This document shows positions 17,918-26,168 of a stretch of 64,000 nt of DNA, one piece after another. This stretch comes from Bacteroidota bacterium (GTDB taxonomy: Bacteria; Bacteroidota; Ignavibacteria; UBA10030; UBA8401), in NCBI GenBank assembly GCA_030679145.1, contig JAUXTU010000052.1:47132-111131 (forward strand), written 5' to 3'. Under the pieces are notes generated by a model. The model made no database searches. It saw nothing but the letters and a program-made list of their open reading frames with translations, and had not been told where the DNA came from. A program made the position numbers and the translations under genes. How positions within the stretch are numbered: position 1 is the first letter of the stretch; each line of letters opens with the position of its first letter.

Positions 17918-19321
17918 ATGATTTCTACCAAACGTAGTTTAATTTTCATCATAGCTGTTCTATCGTTATGGTTAACTTCATGTGGACCAAGTCTTTCGGA
18001 AATAACCACCGATCTTATCGAACAAGGTAGAAATGATGAGGCGATTGCTCGGATGCGGCGCGCTCTTGTCAATTCACCGAATGATCCGCAATATGTTAAA
18101 TTGTTGGCGATTGCACACTATAATAAGAAACAGTATAATGAAGCTGAAAAATTATTTCAGCAAGTTTTAACATTGGACAACGAAGATGATCAGGCAGCAT
18201 ATTATCTTGCGGCGACTTATGAAGCAACGAAAAATTTTGATAAAGCGATCCAGTACTATCGGTTGTATAATGAACTTACATTCTTAGGTGAATATAGAGA
18301 AACGGTTGAGGCGAGAATAAAATTATTATATCGCCAGCAGATGGAAGCAGAGGCACAAAAAGCCTTGGCGATGGAACAGCAGCTTGATGTTGCAAAAATT
18401 CCCGCTAACACGATCGCCATACTATACTTTGAAAATAAAGGGCAAAGAGCCGAGCTCAATCCTCTGCAAAAAGGTCTGTCTGAAATGGTGATCACTGATC
18501 TTTCGAAGGTAAAATCGTTGAAAGTTGTAGAGCGCGTTCGTCTTCAAGAGCTGGTGCAAGAAATGAATCTTGGTGAAACAGATATCGTCGATCAAAAGAC
18601 AGCACCGCGATTAGGAAAACTGCTTGGTGCAAATAGACTTGTAAAAGGTTCTTTTTTTAATCTAACCAACGAAAAATTGAATATCGATGCATTTGTAACA
18701 AAGGCAAGAACAGGTGAAATTGATGTGTCAACGAACATTTCCGGAGATATCAAGGATTTCTTCAGGCTTGAAAAAGATCTTGTTTTTAAGATCATCGATG
18801 AAATGAAAATAAAACTTTCCGATGAAGAGCGTAAGGCAATTCTAGAAATTCCAACGGAAGATTTTTTCGCTTTCCTTCAATATTCACGCGGTTTAGATTT
18901 TGAAGACAAAGGACAGTTTACGCAAGCGTATGAGGCTTACTCACAAGCAGCTGTTTCTGATCCAAGTTTTTCTCAGGCAAAGACAAACGCATCATCTGCA
19001 AAAAAAAGTGAGCAGATCGTAGGTGAAACTTCGACGAGCGGAGAACAACAGCAATCGACTGAAAAAAATAATGGTAATCAGCAGCAAACAAGCAATAAAA
19101 ATACCTCAACTCGTACAACTTCAAATAATATAGCGCTTCCCCCGCCACCCCCGCCACCGCTTTCAGATCCAGGCATAGGTGGAAATATCGTTGGTGATAT
19201 GATCAACAATGTAATCAACAATATTAATGATACTGTAATTCCGGGCGCAAATTCGCAAAACACTCCTCCAACGAATGTTATATCAGTTTTACCTGAACCC
19301 AAAGCGCCGCCTCAGAATTGA
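17918..19321 (+). CDS. CsgG-domain lipoprotein with TPR repeats and proline-rich tail
   Basis: The protein has about 467 residues. The ATG at 17918 has GAGGT upstream and gives a clean lipoprotein signal ending LTSC (C22); an upstream TTG at 17900 is less likely. Order of parts: TPR repeats at about 30-130 (NDPQYVKLLAIAHYNKKQYNEAEKLF style), a short coiled stretch, a CsgG-like domain at about 155-310 (NTIAILYFENKG, GLSEMVITDLSKVKSLKVVER, LLGANRLVKGSFF), a single TPR-like helix pair, a Gln/Asn/Thr-rich linker and LPPPPPPPLSDPG. CsgG proteins form outer-membrane secretion pores or assembly platforms. The giant T9SS cargo gene follows after four bases. Confidence 0.88.
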   Translation: MISTKRSLIFIIAVLSLWLTSCGPSLSEITTDLIEQGRNDEAIARMRRALVNSPNDPQYVKLLAIAHYNKKQYNEAEKLFQQVLTLDNEDDQAAYYLAATYEATKNFDKAIQYYRLYNELTFLGEYRETVEARIKLLYRQQMEAEAQKALAMEQQLDVAKIPANTIAILYFENKGQRAELNPLQKGLSEMVITDLSKVKSLKVVERVRLQELVQEMNLGETDIVDQKTAPRLGKLLGANRLVKGSFFNLTNEKLNIDAFVTKARTGEIDVSTNISGDIKDFFRLEKDLVFKIIDEMKIKLSDEERKAILEIPTEDFFAFLQYSRGLDFEDKGQFTQAYEAYSQAAVSDPSFSQAKTNASSAKKSEQIVGETSTSGEQQQSTEKNNGNQQQTSNKNTSTRTTSNNIALPPPPPPPLSDPGIGGNIVGDMINNVINNINDTVIPGANSQNTPPTNVISVLPEPKAPPQN

Positions 19322-19325
19322 TTTT

Positions 19326-22300
19326 ATGTTCAAGATAAAATTCTTAATACTGTTGTTGTGCTCTATCACTTTTGCTCAACAAACAAAACTTACCGCATTG
19401 GGTCCTAACGGAGGAATTGTTTCACTGTTAAAGGGATCTCTGGATGACAAAGTTATTTTCGCCGTTGTGCGGGAAAATGGATTGTATCGTTCAACTGACG
19501 GTGGAGAAAATTGGGGAAGAGTTATTGGTCCAAATTTGAATGGTAATTTGGTCACCATCAACGACATCGCATTTCATCCGCAATCTTCTAATACAATTTT
19601 GATGGCAACAACAATTGGTCTATTCTACAGCAACGATATGGGAGCAAATTGGACAGCGCCATCCCTAAATTTATTATCGCCAAAATTAAGCGTGGCGTAT
19701 ACACCGGCTAATTCCAATGTTGTATTTGGTTCCGATGAGAATGGTGTCCTTCGTTCAAATGACGGCGGTAAGACATGGTTTCCGCTTAAAGATAATTTTT
19801 ATTTTGACAATCGGCCTGTTTATAAAATTGTGGTTCATCCTTCTGATTCAGTTAATATTCGAGTATTGGCTTCTACAGGTTTTTCCGATACTGTCGGAAT
19901 TTTCTTTACACCTAATGGAGGTGCGACATGGAAACCACTTTCAAAAGGATTACCATCTTTGGATAAACGGAGAATTTATGTGTTGGAAATTGATACGACG
20001 GGAATTGGCAAGACACATTTTCGTTCGATTATTGGAACAGCAAATGGAATCTACGGTATGCAAACAGATCAGGGTGATTCTAGCTGGAAAGCGATTACGT
20101 ACACAAATAATCCCATATCAGGAGTAGTAACTGGCAGCGCATTGGTTTATGATAAGTTTGATCCCATAAGCAGTCAGCATTTGTTTAGTTTTTTCGTTGC
20201 CTCAAATTCTTCTGAATATGATAGAGCACCTCAAGCGCAAAAAGCTCAGAATGGTTTATTCCGGATCAATTCTAATCGAGGAACAATTTTTCCTTTACCG
20301 TTGTTTGGTGAGCCGCCGATAAAAAGAGTGTTCAGTGAAATATCTGATATACTTTCAATATTTGTTTCAGGATCTCAGATTAATAAAAAAATTTATATAG
20401 GAACTACTGCAGGAATATTTGTCAGTGAAGATTTGGGAACAACGTGGCTACCAAAAAATAACGGAATCAAGCATACCATTATCCGAAATCTTGCTTCGTT
20501 GACATTGAACGGATCAAAAACATTATTTGCGGGGATATACGGAGCGGGGGTATACCGCTCAACGGATGACGGTGTAACTTGGAAACCCACAAATGCAGGA
20601 ATTTCCAATCCATTTGTTTCAACTGTACGCGCCTCTCAAAAAAATAATATTATCTATGCAGGATCAGTGTATGCATTATACCGAAGTTCAAATTTTGGAC
20701 TAACATGGGATTCAGTATTTCTTTGTAAAAAATTTCTGAAAGATTCCGCAAAGTTTAGCAGCCGTTTCAATGAAATGACTGTTAGAATCTCCACAAAAAA
20801 TCCGAACTTAATATTGGTTTACACAAAAGCAACAGGATTATATCTTTCAACAAATGGCGCGACATCGTGGGATTCACTTCAAGTTCCGTTAACGGTTGAT
20901 ACTATCGGGGCGCGAGAACATTTTGAATTTGATCCGGTTGATAGTTTAACAATATATTATGGCGGATATGGTTTGCATAAATCAACCAACCTTGGTCAAA
21001 CATGGGATTACGATCTTACTGGTAATTTGGGACCAACAGCAGTTTCAGCGCTTTCCGGTCAAGCACAACCGATTTCAACTCTCGGCCCAACTATCAATCC
21101 TCAAAATAACAAAGAAATTCTTATTGCTACTGTTTTTGATGCTGAAAATGGTGAGCCGTACAAAATATTCAAAACAATTGATGGCGGTGTAAATTGGGAT
21201 TCATTATCTGTCTCTGGTTACCAGTCAATGTATGATAAATATGATGATAAAAGGATTATAGTTTCTGGTCCATTAGGAATATTTGGCAGTGATGATGCGG
21301 GATCACAATGGAAATTATTTAGCAATTCGCAATCGTCAACCAGATATTTATTGATGACACCACATGAGACGAATTCGAATGTAATTTACATTGGCAGCGA
21401 AACCGGCGCACATAAATTTGAATTTACCGAATATCCAAAACTCGCGATTGATACAACGGAATATGATTTTGGAAGCATGCTTGTAGGAAGAGATTCTTTA
21501 CAGAAAATCTTTTTACGGAATACAACAGGATTGAAAAAACTCTACGTTCAGTATTCAGGATTAAGCGATACGATTTCTTTCTATTATTACGGACCAAAAC
21601 AGTTTGAAATTCCGGCGGGCGATTTTATTGCGTTACCTGTAATGTTCAAGGCGGATTCTGCGGGAAAGAAGACTGCTTTGTTGAAATTTACGACAAGCGA
21701 TCCACTGTTTCCTAATGTGGCATTTGTACTGCGCGGACATGGTTATACGAAGGCTGCATTTGATCGCTCTGTCATTGTTATAGATTTCGGTTCAGTAACA
21801 GTGGGAAAAGATTCGATTCTTTCAATTGCCGTAGATAATAAAGAGGGATTGAAACCAATTGCACTCAATTTTGTAGAAAAATTTGGTGATTCACTTTTCT
21901 TCGATTATTTAAGTGAAAAGAGTACAATAATCGGCAGTGGCGCAACAATATTCATCAAAGTCCGATTTGCTCCTAAAGTTGTGGGAGAAAAAATTGCTTA
22001 TGTACGATTTACTTCTACCGATATTCGTTTTCCGACAATAGTATTCCGTTTAAAAGGGGTTGGTGTTGTTAAGAACTTTACATCGCGGAAAGTTTTATTG
22101 GATACAACGATCGGTTTTACATCATACAACGGTTCAACTCTTACAAACTATTATAAATTATTTACATTAAGTTTAGAGCGAGCAGACATACAAGTGCATT
22201 ATCAGAAGGTTGGTTCGTACTCAAACTACAATGCGTTGATTTTTGTTCAGCCTAATGGTGCTCCACCAAAGGAGCTTATTGACTCGTTGCAACGCTATGT

Positions 22301-24146
22301 TGTGAATGGCGGTTCAGTTATTTTAGTTGGAGATTTTGGATCTCAAAGTGATTTATCATTCAATACATTCTTACAGGATACTGGGTGGATCACAAAATAT
22401 AAAACGCCGACAGGTATAAAATTTAATTCCAACCTTCTTTTTGACTCTGTATATAGTAACGCTACAACAGCCGGAGTGGTCATTGGGAAATCTGCTACTG
22501 CGAATTTTCTTACCTATAAGGTTGATTCGGTAATTGCTTTTGCTTCCGGTAGTTTGTCGATTGATACTTCGTTACGGTATGTTTCACCATTGCTCGTCGT
22601 ACAATCTCCCACGTTATATTCGGTGCAAATTGAAGATACGATTCCACCCTTGATACCCAGCGCATGGATCGCTGGAACATCGAAAATTGGTAAGGGAAAA
22701 ATTGTTGCCGTTGCAGATTATGATATTTGGTGGAATGGGTATACGGATGATACGACTCTTTCAGTCGGAATATTCAGCGGAAGGAATTTGCAATTTGCTT
22801 TTAATATTTTTGGAATAGTTGATAATCTTGCAGCGCAGCTACTTGAACCAACACCGCAAGAAGAGTATCAATTGATTAGTATTCCGTATTCTTTTGCTGA
22901 TTCATCGGTTGAAGCATTGTTTAAAGATCTTGGAAAACCAAATAAATATCTATGGCGGATGTTTGGAAAGTATAACGAACGAAACGGATATGCTGAATTT
23001 CCGGAAAAATTCAGAACTATAAAACGTGGTGAAGGATATTGGATCATTACCAAAGAGAAAATGAATATCGATTTTGGCACAACAACGGTGCAAGGGACGG
23101 AAGATGATTTTGAGATTGTTCTGAATCCGGGATATAATATGATCGGGAATCCATTTCCGTATGATGTAAGTTGGAAAAATTCTTTCCGAGAAGACGATAG
23201 TGTAGAAACCGTAATATGGTCTTTCATTAAAGGAGATTATGATTCCGTAACGCAAACAATGGAAAAGTTCAAAGGATACTGGGTTAAGAATAACGGCAAA
23301 CTTCCAAAAATAATCCGGATTTCTGCGATACAATTTTCAACCACGACAACATCTTCATCTACTTCATTCTCAAAAAATGTTAGTGCAGGGCAGGTGTTGA
23401 ATCAAAATGAATGGAAAATTCAAATCGGCGCTCAATCAAAACGATATAGCGACAACAGAAATTTTGCTGGAATGTTGCAGAGTTCAGCTGATGGGCTTGA
23501 TATGAATGATTTTTCTGAACCACCTTCGACACCAACAAACTATATATCGCTTTCCTTCAGAAATTCCGAAGGAAAACTCGCTGCAGATTACCGATCAATA
23601 AATTCTACCGGCAATTTCTGGGATTTTGATGTTGTTTCCAGCTCAAAGAATACCTCTATTGATCTTTCGTTTACAAAAATCGGTAATCCTGACCCTGAGT
23701 TTAAAATCTATTTACTTGATAATAAGCAAGAACGTGTGTATGATATCTTGCAAATGAATACATATTCATTACAATTTGATAAGAATGAAAGTACAAGATC
23801 GTTTCGGCTTATTGTAGGGAATGATCAATTTGTTGGACAAAACACCAATGGAATACCAATTATTCCAATTGAATATGCTCTTTATCAGAATTATCCAAAT
23901 CCGTTTAACCCGACAACAACAATACAGTATTCAACCTCTCACAGCGGGAATGTCAACCTTGAAATTTTCAATATTTTAGGACAACGAATAAAGACCTTGG
24001 TCAATGAATTTCAGCCAATTGGAACATATTCGATACAGTGGGATGGGAAAAGTGATGATAATAAGAATTCTGCAAGTGGTATGTATTATTATAGATTAAG
24101 GGCTAACGAATTCACTTCTATCAAAAAGATGACTTTCATCAAATAA
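19326..24146 (+). CDS. Giant secreted protein with BNR-like repeats and T9SS sorting domain
   Basis: From the ATG at 19326 it has 1606 residues and a signal peptide (KIKFLILLLCSITFAQ). The first 700 residues carry about ten BNR/sortilin-like repeats of the Y-R-S-x-D-x-G-x-x-W kind, for example LYRSTDGGENWG, LRSNDGGKTWFP, YRSTDDGVTWKP and FKTIDGGVNWD, which fold as beta-propellers. Two choice-of-anchor D (ASH-like) domains follow (IDTTEYDFGSMLVG and VIVIDFGSVTVG, about 715-920), then a region with an open alpha/beta segment (ALIFVQPNGAPPKELIDSL). The last 85 residues, from YALYQNYPNPFNPTTTIQYS to KKMTFIK, are a type IX secretion sorting domain. It should be exported and anchored at the surface. 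The upstream lipoprotein ends four bases earlier. Confidence 0.92.
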   Translation: MFKIKFLILLLCSITFAQQTKLTALGPNGGIVSLLKGSLDDKVIFAVVRENGLYRSTDGGENWGRVIGPNLNGNLVTINDIAFHPQSSNTILMATTIGLFYSNDMGANWTAPSLNLLSPKLSVAYTPANSNVVFGSDENGVLRSNDGGKTWFPLKDNFYFDNRPVYKIVVHPSDSVNIRVLASTGFSDTVGIFFTPNGGATWKPLSKGLPSLDKRRIYVLEIDTTGIGKTHFRSIIGTANGIYGMQTDQGDSSWKAITYTNNPISGVVTGSALVYDKFDPISSQHLFSFFVASNSSEYDRAPQAQKAQNGLFRINSNRGTIFPLPLFGEPPIKRVFSEISDILSIFVSGSQINKKIYIGTTAGIFVSEDLGTTWLPKNNGIKHTIIRNLASLTLNGSKTLFAGIYGAGVYRSTDDGVTWKPTNAGISNPFVSTVRASQKNNIIYAGSVYALYRSSNFGLTWDSVFLCKKFLKDSAKFSSRFNEMTVRISTKNPNLILVYTKATGLYLSTNGATSWDSLQVPLTVDTIGAREHFEFDPVDSLTIYYGGYGLHKSTNLGQTWDYDLTGNLGPTAVSALSGQAQPISTLGPTINPQNNKEILIATVFDAENGEPYKIFKTIDGGVNWDSLSVSGYQSMYDKYDDKRIIVSGPLGIFGSDDAGSQWKLFSNSQSSTRYLLMTPHETNSNVIYIGSETGAHKFEFTEYPKLAIDTTEYDFGSMLVGRDSLQKIFLRNTTGLKKLYVQYSGLSDTISFYYYGPKQFEIPAGDFIALPVMFKADSAGKKTALLKFTTSDPLFPNVAFVLRGHGYTKAAFDRSVIVIDFGSVTVGKDSILSIAVDNKEGLKPIALNFVEKFGDSLFFDYLSEKSTIIGSGATIFIKVRFAPKVVGEKIAYVRFTSTDIRFPTIVFRLKGVGVVKNFTSRKVLLDTTIGFTSYNGSTLTNYYKLFTLSLERADIQVHYQKVGSYSNYNALIFVQPNGAPPKELIDSLQRYVVNGGSVILVGDFGSQSDLSFNTFLQDTGWITKYKTPTGIKFNSNLLFDSVYSNATTAGVVIGKSATANFLTYKVDSVIAFASGSLSIDTSLRYVSPLLVVQSPTLYSVQIEDTIPPLIPSAWIAGTSKIGKGKIVAVADYDIWWNGYTDDTTLSVGIFSGRNLQFAFNIFGIVDNLAAQLLEPTPQEEYQLISIPYSFADSSVEALFKDLGKPNKYLWRMFGKYNERNGYAEFPEKFRTIKRGEGYWIITKEKMNIDFGTTTVQGTEDDFEIVLNPGYNMIGNPFPYDVSWKNSFREDDSVETVIWSFIKGDYDSVTQTMEKFKGYWVKNNGKLPKIIRISAIQFSTTTTSSSTSFSKNVSAGQVLNQNEWKIQIGAQSKRYSDNRNFAGMLQSSADGLDMNDFSEPPSTPTNYISLSFRNSEGKLAADYRSINSTGNFWDFDVVSSSKNTSIDLSFTKIGNPDPEFKIYLLDNKQERVYDILQMNTYSLQFDKNESTRSFRLIVGNDQFVGQNTNGIPIIPIEYALYQNYPNPFNPTTTIQYSTSHSGNVNLEIFNILGQRIKTLVNEFQPIGTYSIQWDGKSDDNKNSASGMYYYRLRANEFTSIKKMTFIK

Positions 24147-24160
24147 ACAGAAACAATGTG

Positions 24161-25336
24161 ATGATTAATACAACTTTCAAATTCCGCCCTCTTCATATTC
24201 CAACCATAATTCTCATGTTATGGTTAATGTTCTTTGATAAACTACCGGCTCAAATAGCAGATCCGGTGAATGATAAATCAATATTCCGTGGAGCAGGCGG
24301 CGTAACATTGGGTGGAGTTGTACAACATTGGAACATAGCAGGATTAGGGACTATTTCTCAACAATCATTTCCGATCTCGGTTTCACTACCCATAGCAAAT
24401 AGAATGTTACTTACTGTAGGTACTTCGGGAATGAATACTTCTACCACAGCAAAAGTTGATTCTTCAATCAATGGTATTGTCGATACAAGATTGTCACTTT
24501 CGTATGTACTTCCAGGAGATAAAATTTGGCTGACAGCAGGACTTAATCTTCCGACAGGGAAAACGAAACTTGATACAATCGAGACCCGAATGGTGTCGTT
24601 GGCTTCGCAAACAGCATTTAATTATAAAGTACCGACTTTTGGACAGGGTACCAGCGGAAATTTTAGTTTGGTTTATGCAGGAACGATAACCCGCAGATTG
24701 GTTTTAGGAATTGGTGCATCATATTATTATAAAGGTACCTATGAACCGATTAATGTCAACCCGATTCCAAAATATGATCCGGGCGATGAGGTTTCCGCGA
24801 ATCTTGCATTCAATTTCATAACATATTCAAAGGCTGCCAGGATTTCTATGGATCTAACTGCCACATATTTTTTCGAAGATAAAATAAATGAACTTGCAAG
24901 ATATCATTCGGGACCAAGAGCAATAGGATTGGTCTCATATTCATTAAAGACGGGTAAATTTAATCATTTATTGCAAACACGGTTACGGTATCATTTGCCA
25001 AATAAAACATTAGGAACTGGTTCAACAGAATATCAATCCTCGACGCAAATTGAGACTCAATATTCTTTTTCAACTCCCGTAAATGAATGGTTGAATGGAA
25101 CTATTGTTGGAGAATATAAATTATACAGCCCGGATCAAACAACGATCACCGGATCCGTTGTAGAAACGGGAAAAGCCGGAATTGTGTCATTTGGCGGAGA
25201 TGCAGGATTTTTAATCTCGGATATTTTTTATCCGACCGTCAGTTTTCGTTATTCGACCGGTTCTTTTGTGTATGAAGGAAATCAATACGACGTCAGCGGC
25301 ATAGACGCGCTCGTTGGTGTAAAAATATCATTTTGA
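24161..25336 (+). CDS. Outer-membrane beta-barrel protein
   Basis: About 391 residues. The N-terminus has a signal sequence (IPTIILMLWLMFFDKLPAQ). The mature chain starts with FRGAGGVTLGGVVQHWNIAG and proceeds through alternating strands (ISVSLPIANRMLLTVG, DTRLSLSYVLPGDKIWLTAGL, RLVLGIGASYYYKGTY, SVSFRYSTGSFVYEG) to a final strand VGVKISF with a terminal Phe, as BAM substrates have. It resembles transporter-like or PorP-like barrels, but I cannot name the family. It lies 14 bases after the T9SS cargo and 43 before the second CsgG gene, so it is probably part of the same unit. Confidence 0.75.
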   Translation: MINTTFKFRPLHIPTIILMLWLMFFDKLPAQIADPVNDKSIFRGAGGVTLGGVVQHWNIAGLGTISQQSFPISVSLPIANRMLLTVGTSGMNTSTTAKVDSSINGIVDTRLSLSYVLPGDKIWLTAGLNLPTGKTKLDTIETRMVSLASQTAFNYKVPTFGQGTSGNFSLVYAGTITRRLVLGIGASYYYKGTYEPINVNPIPKYDPGDEVSANLAFNFITYSKAARISMDLTATYFFEDKINELARYHSGPRAIGLVSYSLKTGKFNHLLQTRLRYHLPNKTLGTGSTEYQSSTQIETQYSFSTPVNEWLNGTIVGEYKLYSPDQTTITGSVVETGKAGIVSFGGDAGFLISDIFYPTVSFRYSTGSFVYEGNQYDVSGIDALVGVKISF

Positions 25337-25379
25337 AAAAATCTCACTTATCAATTCATTATACTGGAAGGAAATCAGT

Positions 25380-26144
25380 ATGAAACAAAAATATACACTT
25401 TTTGGAATGCTTGCGCTGTGTATTGGATTGTTGAACAGCATTGTTTTTGTTCAGCAAACTTACGCTAGTGATCCAAAAACAGTTGCTGTACTGTACTTTG
25501 AAAATAACAGTATTGTTGACAAAGACAAATTAGATCCGTTGAAAAAAGGGTTGGCGGATATGATGATCACGGAAATGTCAAAGATTAAAGGGATCAAGGT
25601 TGTTGAACGTCAACGAATTCAATCGATCATAGAAGAGCTCAACTTGAGCGAAACCGATATGGTTGATAAATCAACCACACAGGAAATGGGAAAACTGCTC
25701 GGTGCAAAAGTGATGTTGTTCGGAGGCTTCTCAAATCTGTTCAATGACAAACTTCGCATCGATGTACGTCTTGTTCGGACAGAGACCGGTGAGACCTTAA
25801 AAGCGGAAGAAGAGACCGGCGAGTTGGATGAATTTCTGACGATGCTGCAATCGTTGGTGAAAAAAATCGCATCCGATCTTGATGTTAAATTGTCATCGGA
25901 GGATGAGGATCGATTGGAAGCATCAAAGGACGGAAATTTTAACGGCTACGTTACGTATGCAAAAGCGTTGAACCTTGAAGATCAAGGGAAAAAAATGGAG
26001 AAAATGGGAAAAAATACTGAAGCAAGATCTTCTTATGAAAATGCAAAATCGATGTATCAAAAAGCGTTTGACGAATCAGACGGTTATGAACCGGCAAAGC
26101 AAAAGATGGATGAAATGGCATCACTAATCTCGAAATTGAAATAA
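25380..26144 (+). CDS. CsgG-family exported protein
   Basis: A 254-residue protein with a signal peptide (LFGMLALCIGLLNSIVFVQQTYA) without a lipobox cysteine. The mature chain is a CsgG/curli-assembly-like domain: KTVAVLYFENNSIVDKDKLD, GLADMMITEMSKIKGIKVVER, LGAKVMLFGGFSNLF and DVRLVRTETGETLKAEE. A charged helical tail (KKMEKMGKNTEARSSYENAK) with a TPR-like motif ends it. It is clearly related to the CsgG part of the lipoprotein at 17918-19321, sharing FENxxxxxLxPLxKGL and ETDxVD motifs. AAGGA precedes the start. It is 24 bases upstream of the 832-residue gene. Confidence 0.87.
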   Translation: MKQKYTLFGMLALCIGLLNSIVFVQQTYASDPKTVAVLYFENNSIVDKDKLDPLKKGLADMMITEMSKIKGIKVVERQRIQSIIEELNLSETDMVDKSTTQEMGKLLGAKVMLFGGFSNLFNDKLRIDVRLVRTETGETLKAEEETGELDEFLTMLQSLVKKIASDLDVKLSSEDEDRLEASKDGNFNGYVTYAKALNLEDQGKKMEKMGKNTEARSSYENAKSMYQKAFDESDGYEPAKQKMDEMASLISKLK

Positions 26145-26168
26145 TTTATCAATCATTAGGAGAAAAAA

